From the NCBI GenBank assembly GCA_027924645.1, contig BSBN01001752.1, positions 10,992,001 through 11,056,000 of the forward strand: a DNA stretch of 64,000 bases. The letters run 5' to 3'. How positions within the stretch are numbered: position 1 is the stretch's first letter; every line of letters starts with the position of its first letter. The position numbers were made by a program, and so were the translations under genes. This document shows positions 23,800 through 33,255 of the stretch, piece after piece. Below the pieces are notes generated by a model. It was not told the origin of the DNA, made no database searches, and worked only from the letters and a program-made list of their open reading frames with translations. Source of the DNA: Cunninghamia lanceolata. Taxonomy: Eukaryota; Streptophyta; Pinopsida; Cupressales; Cupressaceae.

Positions 23800-24340
23800 T
23801 TTTGCCCCTCTTTGATACAATGTTCGATAGAACGTTGTGTCAAAGAAGATACGATATGCATTCGATAAACAAGTTATGCCCCAGTGTAACTGGCAGGTGA
23901 TGCCCCCTCGAGAGGTAAGCTAGGCTAACCAGGAAGGACTGGGTTGGCTCTCGATAGAAGAAAAAGGCTAAAAAGAAGGCTGACACGAAGAAAATGGGAG
24001 TTGGATGGAAGAAAATAGGCTGTGGTATGGGAGAATTAGGGTTTTGAGAAGGGCTATAAGTAGGGGCTTCAATGGCAAATAGGCTCATTTGTGCTCATTT
24101 GTGTTTAGAAACTTAGAGAAATCTAGAGCTCCAGAGAGTGAGAGTGGCAGAGCTAGCAGGATGGTTATTCCACGCAGAGATCATCGTGCGGAGCGAGTGA
24201 GGACACATGGACGACCAGAGGGAGCAGGTGCACCGGTATGTTTCAAACTTTTCCCCAAAAGCGTGTAATTAATAGCCTAAAAGCATAATTAATGCACACA
24301 CGTCACCAAAAGCGACTAGGTTAGGACATAGCACATTTAG

Positions 24341-24845
24341 GTCGCTTAGGTAGGAATAGAGTCCGCTTGTAGTAATGTGGGTCGCTTATGGGCGCGGGTA
24401 GGTCGCTTAGGCAAAAACGGGTCGCATCCTGTCGGCGGGAAAAGCACAGCCGAAAAGCGCATACAGAGCAAAACTAGTCGCTTATGGGCAAAGAGCTGTC
24501 GCATACTATGTTAAGCTCGCATAGGACTAGAAACAGCTCGCATAAGGTAAATAGCACACGTATAGGGCTATAGGGGTCGCTAATGGTAATTGAACCCGCA
24601 TATGGGATGAAAGCTAGCGCATATAGGATAGAGCTCGCGGGTAGGCAAAACAGGTGCGCATATAGTATAAAGCCCGCATTGAAAGCAAAGGGTAGCGCAT
24701 ATGGAAATAGAGGTCGCTTGTAGAGATATAGTAAGCGCATATGGTGAAGAGCTCGCATATAGTCAAAACAGGGGCGCATGTGGGAAAGTGAGTCGCTAGT
24801 GAGCAGGAAAAGAGCGCATGTGGTAAAATGGACCGCTTATAGTAG
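24341..24845 (+). repeat. 20-bp phased CGCTTA/CGCATA motif array in the PMD leader
   Basis: About 24 copies of a core NCGC(T/A)TA followed by TGG or AGG occur between 24342 and 24833. Spacing is mostly 17-22 bp (24342, 24362, 24382, 24402, 24422, then 24457, 24478, 24499, 24517, 24537 and so on) with one 40-bp gap. The letters between cores are poorly conserved. It lies directly upstream of the PMD start codon at 24923 and on its sense strand. The same motif in sense orientation fills the gag leader on the other strand (38381-40503). Confidence 0.85.
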
Positions 24846-24922
24846 GTGTAGGATAAAATAGCAAATAGGGAAGCAGATGTTGATATGGATGACTAACGGA
24901 ATGGACTGACAAGGGTAAATGG

Positions 24923-26906
24923 ATGATGCAGGATGTACTACCGCCATTGCTATCACGGGAGCCGCATCCGAGAGATTTACAGCTGGTGAGACGATTGGAT
25001 GCAGAGGAGCTACTGGTGTTGGAGATCCTAGGCTTGGAGCATGTATCTCGGTTAGAGCCAGTTCAGGCACATCGAGGGCTGATGACAGCGATGGTGGAGC
25101 GATGGATGAGCGAACACAGTTCGTTCTTATTACCGACAGGAGAGGCAACCATTACCTTAGAGGATGTATTCCAGATATTGAGGATTCTGATAGATGGGGA
25201 TCGTGTAGATTATGATCCGGAGATGGGCCCAGCGGCATTCAGGAGATTGTTTGGCACACCAGACATCGGAGTAGAGGGTTCAGAGATTCCGATGGGGAGG
25301 ATGGAGGAGCTCTGTGACAGATTACAGCGAGTGGTAGTGGCTATCATTAGATGGCTAGTGGGTGATAGGAGAGCTAGAGGGTTTCCCGTAGGATGGGGGA
25401 CAGTGATGGAGGGCATGTTCTCTTATGGCACGAGATATGCGTGGGCAGAGTGCATGTTGGGACAGCTCTATCATTACCTGCATGATTGTGCGTACATGTT
25501 TGGAGCCAGTATGTCGGCAGGGGTGACAGTTTTGCATGTATGGGCATATGAGCACATTCCGGTGACGAGACCAGAGGGATGGGTGGCTAGAGCAGCAGGA
25601 GAGCCATTTGCACGGATGTATAGAGGAGCATTGACTTATCGACAGCACCGAGGAGTGGTATATTGGCGGCGGAGATTGGATGAGGTAGACAGATTTGTAT
25701 GGAGGCCCTGGCTAGGATGTGAGCAGTGGGAGGAGGAGGATGCGGAGCTTGTCTATGCGAGACAGGCGAGATACATTTTTGGACGCGGCGTGTACATTAT
25801 AGAGCGCTATTTGCCAGAGAGAGCCCTGAGATAGTTTGGAGAGGCACAGGCAGTACCTGTTGGTGATGCCATTTTTGGGAGGACGAGGCAGGAGGTATTT
25901 GATTGGGGTCCAGAGGTTGTGGTTGATACAGCTTTGGCAGAGAGAGATGGACTACAGCCAGTAGCATGGCAGTGGGGACAGGGTCCTGCAGATCCAGGCA
26001 CATTGCCAAAGTATGATGCATACTGGGCGATAGCTAGGCCGACGCGATTGACACGAGATGGGGAGATTGGAGAGATTGGGATGGAGAGGCCAGTTCGGAG
26101 GAGACGACGACGGGCTCCACCAGCACAGGCAGTAGTGCCAGCGGCACTAGGGATTCAGATGCCAGGGCAGGTGCCAGGTCAGCCTGCTATATTAGCACAG
26201 CCTCAGGTGCAGATGGGAGCAGGAGATGATGTAGGGATTCAGCAGCTGCGGAGGCAGATCAGAGAGGAGAGGAGATGGAGGCAGCGGGAACAGATGAGGT
26301 TGAGGAGGGTGGAGATAGACAGGCATCAGGCCGTGATTAGTCTGCGGCATGCTAGAGCACAGACACAGACATATCAGGCTCAGTTACAGTTGAGAGGACA
26401 GGGAGGAGATGGCCAGGATGATGGTGCGCTTGCTAGAGTGACAGGAGAGAGGGATACAGCCAGACAACATGAGCAGATGATGAGGCTGGAGCGAGACACG
26501 GCAGTACAGCAGGAGCAGGCTATGAGAGCAGAGAGGGATGGTCTGCGAGCTGAGAGAGATAGCGTAGTACTGCAGTTGCAGGGGATGACTGGTGAGCGAG
26601 ACAGAGCAGTGGCTGCCTTGGGGACTGATGGAGCTACCATGTACTTGGCCACAGTTGACAGCGGTACAGGCAGAGTTGCGGAGAGTGCAGGGTGAGGCTG
26701 AGTATTACAGAGGCCTATATTATGGAGCTGTGCCGGCAGAGCAGAGACAGCCTAGCTTCAGGAGCAGGTCAGGGGCTTCGAGTTCACGGAGATCGGGTGG
26801 ATCTAGATCAGTAGCCTCAGTGATGGGGCCACCGAGAGATGGAGCACCAGGTACAGGACCTAGTGGCGGTGGTGGTCAGGGCGAGGGAGCTGGCAGTAGT
26901 CGCTAG
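24923..26906 (+). pseudogene. Plant mobile domain (PMD) protein, antisense ORF of the Tat element
   Basis: Starts at ATG 24923 (MMQDVLPPLLSREPHPRDLQ). Residues 1-300 look like a plant mobile domain: helical RGLMTAMVERWM, the hallmark PTGEATITLEDVFQIL, and a later Trp/Arg-rich block. Next come an Arg-rich linker (RRRRRRAPPAQ), a long Arg/Glu/Gln coiled coil (about 25920-26620: RREQMRLRRVEI-like, ERDTARQHEQMMRLERD) and a Ser/Gly/Arg-rich tail ending at TAG near 26906. A TAG at 25832-25834 and a frameshift near 26650 break it. PMD proteins are nuclear factors linked to silencing and are also carried by transposons; extra antisense ORFs are known in Tat elements. It is markedly GC-richer than its surroundings. 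The function in the element is unknown. Confidence 0.75.
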
Positions 26907-29144
26907 GGCATACCCTGTTTATATTGTATTATGATGAGGCCTAGAGCCGTTGTTGTACATTCATTCTTTTCAGGGCTCAGCTTGTATTGTAGACACTTGT
27001 ATTTGGATACACATGTATATATATATGGCAGTTTTGGCGATCTGTATGATGTTGTAATGGTTTTGATGTTGATATTATGATGGTTATGTATGTTATGTGT
27101 ATGGATTATATATGGATTATGGATGGATGTTTATGCAAATGGTAATGGATAGAAAATATAAATGGTAAAGCTATGGATAGATGTATGCATATAGGCAGAT
27201 GGTAATGAAAGATATATATGATGGACTTATGTATGTCTAACACACTTGTTTTTGCAGGAGTGGGAACATGGACAAAGGAGGATGAAAATAATTGATCTTG
27301 GCTGAGTATGATGGAATGAATAGATAGAATGAATAGGTAGGATGATGATGGGCAGCTTTCAAGTAATTGCTCAAAATGAAAAGAAATGCAGTCCTTATGT
27401 TTGATATAGCATATGGATGTTATGCACCAGGGTATAAGAGACCAAGGTGTCGAGGTATCCAATGCGTAACTAGCGTGTTACAATCTTGTCTGATCGCATG
27501 AGGTCAAGATGTTGAGCCAACATACACAAGATATGAATAACAGCTAGTGTTGGACTTTGACGCTACAAGCAATGGTTTGAGCTTATCTCCACTACACATA
27601 ATGATAGCTTGCTGGTTATATGTATGGAGTTAGTCTTAACATAGAATAGTCTCAAATGCATAAGAGATTGTTTAGCTTCTCAGATGCTAGAGATATTGAT
27701 ATGTAAGATGCTAATCCAAACACGTACAAGATACCAATACGCATAGGAAGAGAATAAGATCATCCCGCAAACACGGCACACAAAAGTAATATGACCATGC
27801 CCCAGTCCTTACTTCATCGCAACATACCAAGATATAAATAGATCAAGGCAGTCTTGATTAGGTATAGAAAAGGGACAATAGATAAATCAAAAGAGAAAAC
27901 AAAAGATACTGTCATCACGTTCTCTTGCCAAATTTTGGGTGCTCTTGGATAGATCAAGCTGGCACCTTGTTAAGAGGAAAGCTACATCCTGTTGAAGGCT
28001 AAAGTTGTTGATAAATTGTTATAGCAAATGTTGGCTTAAGGCATGCAGACAAATAGCTTCTGGTGTGCTTTTGATCGGTTAAAGTGCTTGGGCTTCACAT
28101 ATACACATGGTTTGCTGCTTGTTCGAGCTAATCAAAGAGAGGAAAATGGATGAAGAAGATGGTGGGGATCATCTGTGCTTGAGTACTGGAAACTTCCTTC
28201 ATATTCCAGACTGCCTACATACCCTGTATCCATGGGATCAAAGCACATTACGATGAAGATGAGACATGATGAATATGTAGTTCTGGGTTTTATTGATGAT
28301 GTAAGTGATTAAAGATAGAAGAATTGGAGCTGAAAGATTGAAGGATGTTTTAGACAAAAGATGAAAGATGGATGATGAAAGGGACTATCGTCTTAGCCTG
28401 AATCAGAGTGCTTCCTTCACATCTCAGATTGCCTACATACCCTGTATCCACGGGATCAAGGCGTCAACGATAGAGCTGCATGTAGTTCTGATTGATGTCG
28501 CTGGCTGATTGGATGTTTGAGTAGGAGATGTTTGTTAAGATTTTTGGATAAATGTGGATGGATTGCAAAGATATGAGTCCTGGTTGCAAGGCGTTAAGTC
28601 ATATTTGTTGTTGGATACGTGCCATGGCTGAAGTTGATAAGGTGTGTTGTATTGTGTGTGGAGTGGTTTGATGGGCTATGAGCTAGAGATAACCAGATCC
28701 ACTTCCAAATAGGACTCGACAAATGCCCCCAGTGAGGGATGAGGTTTATTATGCAAAAGCGACAATGCAGAAGAAATGTAGCCAAGATGCTAAGGTGACA
28801 AAAGATATAGATATCACGACAATGTCTCAAGTGTGAAAGCTAGCATAGGTCAAAGGATGAAGATGAAAGGCTATGTGTGGGATTGCGATAGGGCTTATGA
28901 GTATGGCTTATACAAGATGAAGTGGGGAAATATGATCAAACGAATCAAGCAAATAAGGGAAGCTGGTCACTACACAAAGCGCCTGTTTGCCAGGTTTTCA
29001 CTATGGTACTTATCCAAGGTGCCTGTTTACCAGGTTTTCACCAGAGGACGGATTATTTATTTATTTATTTATTTATTTTTTTTTTGTTTTGTTTTTTTTT
29101 TGTTTTTATGATTTTTTTTTTTTTTTTTTTTGGGTAGCTGAGAT
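26907..29144. other. Non-coding part of Tat between PMD and integrase
   Basis: This is the 3' flank of the PMD gene on one strand and of pol on the other. TGCCTACATACCCTGTATCC occurs twice (near 28207 and 28431), embedded in longer similar blocks. TGCCAGGTTTTCAC-type sequences occur twice near 28990 and 29030. A T-rich tract of about 90 bp (29045-29132, with TTTA repeats) abuts the integrase stop; on the coding strand it is an A-rich 3' UTR tract. Open frames here are AT-biased and unrecognised. Confidence 0.5.
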
Positions 29145-30926
29145 TTAGGGATAAAACTTCTTGAGATGAACGCTGTTGACAGGTTCATCCAAGGGAATAC
29201 CTTCAGGTGTTGACAGAGTGTATGCACCAGATCCATAGACTGCTGTGATAATGAAAGGACCAAGCCAATTGGGCTCAAACTTGCCCTGTTTCTCCCGATG
29301 TTGTTGATTCCTTTGGTTTTCTTTAAGGACAAGGTCGCCAACTCGAAATCTGCGTTCCCTGATCTTTTTGTTGTAGCTGCGGCGTAGCCGATTTTGATAG
29401 ACTTGAAGATGGTTCAATGCTGTAAGGCAGCGTTCATCTAATAACTCAAGATCATGGAGTCTGGATACTCGATACTCTTCATCTGAGATAGTATGTTGCA
29501 AGGATATGCGCAAAGAGGGAATCTCAACCTCGATGGGCAAAATAGCTTCAGTGCCATAGACGAGAGCATAGGGTGTGGCGCCAGTAGGAGTTCTGATGCT
29601 TGTTCTATATGCCCATAATGCAGGATGTAGTTGTAGATGCCAATCTCGACCAGCGTCATTAACAATCTTTTTAAGGATCTTGATGATTGTCTTATTAGAG
29701 GCTTCAGCTTGACCATTACTCTGAGGATAGTAAGGTGTAGAGAATCTATGTTGAATATGGAACTTGTTGCAAAGATCTCTAACCTCTTGGTTCTTGAAAG
29801 GGTGTCCATTGTCTGTGACAATAGCTTGAGGAATGCCATAACGGCAGATAATGTAATGTAGAATGAATTTGGCTATTTGTTTACCTGTGATATAGGTCAT
29901 TGGTATGGCTTCTACCCACTTCGTGAAATACTCAGTGGCAGTAATAATAAACTTATGACCGTTGGATGAAGCAGGATGGATTTTACCTACGAGATCAAGT
30001 CCCCATTGTGAAAAAGGCCATGGAGTGACAATAGGCTGAAGCTCACGTGCTGGTGCATGTATTAGATCTCCATGTTTCTGACATTGTAGACATCTCCTTG
30101 CAAATTGCTGGGCATCTTTTTCCATAGTTGGCCAATAGTATCCTGCTCGTAGAAGTTTCTTAACAAGGCTAGGGCCAGCGGAATGCGAATCGCAGACACC
30201 TTCATGCACTTCACGTAAAGCTATTTTTGCTTCTTCGGAATCAAGACATCTAAGGAGGATACCATCAAGACTCCGGCGATAAAGAGTGTCTCCTAAGATA
30301 ATGTAACGAGAGGCTCGACGGATAAAGGTTTTGCGCTGGGTGTTGGATAATTGAAGTGGAAAGGTTTGATGGCGAATATACTCGTATATATCCTTGTACC
30401 ATGACGAGTTGGGACCAACAATTTCACATATAAGCTCAGATTGTGGAACTTCAAATGCTGGGATCAAAAGCTGTTCAACCAAGAACTCACATTTATAGGT
30501 ATTAGATGGCATATCTAAAAGAGATCCAATCATAGCCATGGCATCTGCTGCTCTGTTTTGTAGTCTGGGAATTTGCTCAAAAGTAATATCCTCAAAATAT
30601 CTCTTGAAATCATCCACCATTAACTTGTATGGGAGAAGCTTCTCGTCTTTTGTTTGATATTCATCTAAAACCTGTTTAATAACCAGCTGAGAATCACCAA
30701 AGACTCGTAACTGTTTGATAGCCCATTGTACTGCCATGCGTAGGCCTGTGATTAAAGCTTCATACTCTGCTATGTTGTTGGTACATGGGAATGCTATTCT
30801 ATATGATTTAGGTATACAATCGCCTTGAGGGGTGACAAACAAGATACCTGCTCCAGAACCATGTTGTGTGTATGACCCATCAAAGTATAGTTGCCATCGT
30901 GCTGGAGAATTCAAATGAAACAATCC
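29145..30926 (-). CDS. Tat second RNase H (aRNH) and integrase
   Basis: A 594-codon intact frame that begins at the edge of the solo LTR. The N-terminus is a second RNase H: LYFDGSYTQHGSGAG (Asp), NNIAEYEAL (Glu), VFGDSQLVIKQVL (Asp), NRAADAMA. Integrase follows: HHCC zinc finger (HEGVCDSHS...CLQCQKHG), core GLDLVG (Asp), VTDNGHPFKNQEV (Asp), NGQAEASNKTI (Glu), then GDLVLKENQRNQQHREKQGK and the terminal NSVHLKKFYP. All catalytic residues are present. It is not an independent gene: without the solo LTR it is fused in frame to the upstream RNase H (DEG-LFHLNS). Its lack of stops agrees with the young LTRs. Confidence 0.93.
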   Translation of the reverse strand, partial: GLFHLNSPARWQLYFDGSYTQHGSGAGILFVTPQGDCIPKSYRIAFPCTNNIAEYEALITGLRMAVQWAIKQLRVFGDSQLVIKQVLDEYQTKDEKLLPYKLMVDDFKRYFEDITFEQIPRLQNRAADAMAMIGSLLDMPSNTYKCEFLVEQLLIPAFEVPQSELICEIVGPNSSWYKDIYEYIRHQTFPLQLSNTQRKTFIRRASRYIILGDTLYRRSLDGILLRCLDSEEAKIALREVHEGVCDSHSAGPSLVKKLLRAGYYWPTMEKDAQQFARRCLQCQKHGDLIHAPARELQPIVTPWPFSQWGLDLVGKIHPASSNGHKFIITATEYFTKWVEAIPMTYITGKQIAKFILHYIICRYGIPQAIVTDNGHPFKNQEVRDLCNKFHIQHRFSTPYYPQSNGQAEASNKTIIKILKKIVNDAGRDWHLQLHPALWAYRTSIRTPTGATPYALVYGTEAILPIEVEIPSLRISLQHTISDEEYRVSRLHDLELLDERCLTALNHLQVYQNRLRRSYNKKIRERRFRVGDLVLKENQRNQQHREKQGKFEPNWLGPFIITAVYGSGAYTLSTPEGIPLDEPVNSVHLKKFYP

Positions 30927-32014
30927 TGTTGGCAAGAGACACTATATGAATTCATGGTTGTTGTCATTGATGGCAACAAAGGTCATCCCACATATCCGCA
31001 AGTCATGATGTGTCTCTACCGGAAGTCAGAATAAAGAATGTTGTGGTCCGGTGAAGAAGAACAGAGCATGTGGCAAGGTCCGACAGATTGGTCCGGACCT
31101 CTCAGTGGAAGTGTCTTGGTGCAGTGCGGATTTGGGGAAGTCAAGAGGACTACCTTGAGTGGTATATTCCAAGGATTTAGCCTCCGGTGATGGACAAGGA
31201 AAAAGATATGAATGGTTGAGTACCGGATTCCTGAGAGACAGTGAAAACAGAGGAAGAACTGACTGGCAGAGTATCAGACTGCTTTCCGGATGGGTTACTG
31301 TTGATGACAGAGGTTGTGAAGGCATGAATCATGTTTGGCCGACATGATTAATGATATCTACAAGTATATGCTTGATCCGCATTGCTTGGTGAGGAAGGAT
31401 TCAGCCGACAGAATGAGAGTTTATAAGAAACTAGACTGTTCCGGATGCCGACTAGAAAGGTGATGAAATTACTTGTGCGGATATATATAGAGGATGGATT
31501 TAGTTGTGAAGTGTGTTGTGTTGTGGAGAGATATGCGAAGAAGTCCAAAGAAAGAGCAGAGGTAGCAAAAAGGATCCGGTATGTGGAAGATAGCAGAATA
31601 AAGAACAGAGGAAAGATGAAGTGCAGCAGATCAGTGTACTGAGCCTAACCGGAACTGAACTCCAGCATATGCAGATGCTTTCAATCAGTTCAAGACTGTG
31701 ATTCTCATCACTTTGTAGACAGTGTGTCTTCTTGTAGGCAGTGGGCCTCTTGTGAGCAGTGTGCTCGGGCAGTGAGCCCTAATTGGCAAGTGCCATCTTT
31801 GTAATTTCCTATTCTTCTAACAGAGAATAATTTTGGGTTAATCACCCCGTGGTTTTCTCCCTTAACAGGGTTTCCACGTCAAAAATACTGTCATGTGTTT
31901 CCTGTTTTATGGTTAATGTTTATGTTTGATTTTATGCTGCATCAATTAAAAGGAAAGTTCAATAAGGGAAATAATTAGGATAACTGATTCACCCCCCCCT
32001 CTCAGTTATCAACA
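30927..32014 (+). mobile_element. Solo LTR of the element-C LTR family inside Tat pol
   Basis: 1088 bp from TGTTGGCAAGAGACAC to CAGTTATCAACA, flanked by a perfect AATCC duplication (30922-30926, 32015-32019). Excision restores the Tat reading frame exactly. The sequence is related to the 47248-48334 LTR (shared GTTGTCATTGATGGCAAC, TACCGGAAGTCAGA and others), in opposite orientation. A TATA-like ATATATATAG is at 31481-31490 and the G-loop stem-loop at 31979-32010. The absence of internal DNA means a full element was inserted and then removed by LTR recombination, all after the Tat insertion. Confidence 0.92.
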
Positions 32015-33255
32015 AATCCTTCATCAGGAAATTCTGGATATATTGGCTGAATGTCTGTGATGGGTGCTGCAGCTAATTGATCAGCAATAACTTGTCCTTT
32101 GATAGCTTTGCAGTTCACATATTGTATGTCAAACTCACTTAAGATCATAACCCATTTTGCTAATCTCCCTGTGAGAAGAGTTTTTGAAAGGAGATACTTG
32201 AGGGGATCCACATTAGAGATGAGCTTCGTTGTTTGGTTCAGCATATAGTGTCGCAACTTCTGGGAAGCAAACACTAAGGCTAAACAAGCTTTTTCCATGA
32301 ATGAGTAATTGAGTTCATATCCCACAAGGGTTCTGCTGATGTAATAAATGGCTTGTTCTTTTCTTGAGTCATCATGTTGAGCTAGAAGGGCACCCAATGC
32401 TGCAGTTGTTGATGATATATAGAGCAGTAATGGACGATCAGGTATCGGAGGTACTAGCACAGGAGGTGTTGCCAAGTATTCTTTGATCTTATCAAAAGCC
32501 TGTTGACACTTTTCATCCCACTTAAAAGGTTCACCCTTATGAAGAAGATGTTGAAAAGGATGACATTTATCTACTAGTTGTGAGATAAATCTGCGGATAG
32601 ATTGTAGCCTACCTTGTAAACTGCGGAGCTATTTGAGAGTCGTTGGTGGAGGCATTTCTATGATAGCTTTTACCTTAGCTGGGTCCACTTCTATCCCTCG
32701 TCGAGACACAATATATCCCAACAGTTTGCCTGATGTTACACCAAATACACACTTCTTTGGGTTTAGTCTGACTTGGTATTTTTCTAATCGATCAAAGATT
32801 TGTGCCAATACTTGTAGATGTCCTTCTCTTGTCTTGGATTTTCCCAGGATGTCATCAACATAGTCTTCCATGATAGTATGAAAAAGGTCATGAAAAATAA
32901 CTGTCATAGCTCGTTGATAGGTGGCTCCAGCGTTTTTAAGACCAAAAGGCATTACAACCCAGCAATAGGTACCCCATGGACAGATAAAGGATGTTTTATC
33001 TTGATCTTCCTCTGCTATTCAGATTTGATTATAACCAGAAAATCCATCCATCAAAGATAGCATTTCATGTCCTGCTATAAGATCTACAATGTTGTCTATG
33101 CTTGGTAGTGGAAAATCATCCTTAGGACAAGCTTTGTTAAGATCTCTAAAGTCTGTGCAGCAATGAACACGTCCATCTGGTTTTGCTACAGGTACCAAAT
33201 TTGAAACCCATTCTGGATAATCAATAGGCTTTATAAATTTTACTTCTAACAGTTT
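32015..33255 (-). pseudogene. Tat reverse transcriptase and first RNase H
   Basis: Minus-strand RT motifs in order: EFIKPIDYPEWVSN-like, VHCCTDFRDLNKACPKDDFP, LMDGFSGYNQI, MPFGLKNAGATYQRAM, the YVDDIL active site (near 32850), and KCVFGVTSGKLLGYIVS. RNase H follows at 32475-32020 (LLLYISSTTAALGALL, YYISRTLVGYELNYS, MEKACLALVFASQKLRHY). Stops lie at the gag-pol junction (33254-33256), after GYNQI (TGA) and near 32627 (TAG), each explained by one transition. The polyprotein continues into the second RNase H beyond the solo LTR. Confidence 0.9.

Noticed and set aside
24341..24845. CRISPR-like array because of regular 20-bp spacing
   Set aside because: Only a 6-8-bp core repeats, there are no unique spacers between long identical repeats, and the DNA is eukaryotic.
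24474..25148. Minus-strand open frames opposite the array and the PMD start
   Set aside because: Translations reflect repeat composition or the complement of PMD codons; no family motif.
28594..29137. Short open frames before the integrase end
   Set aside because: They run into the T-rich tract and show no motif; they are composition artefacts in Tat non-coding sequence.
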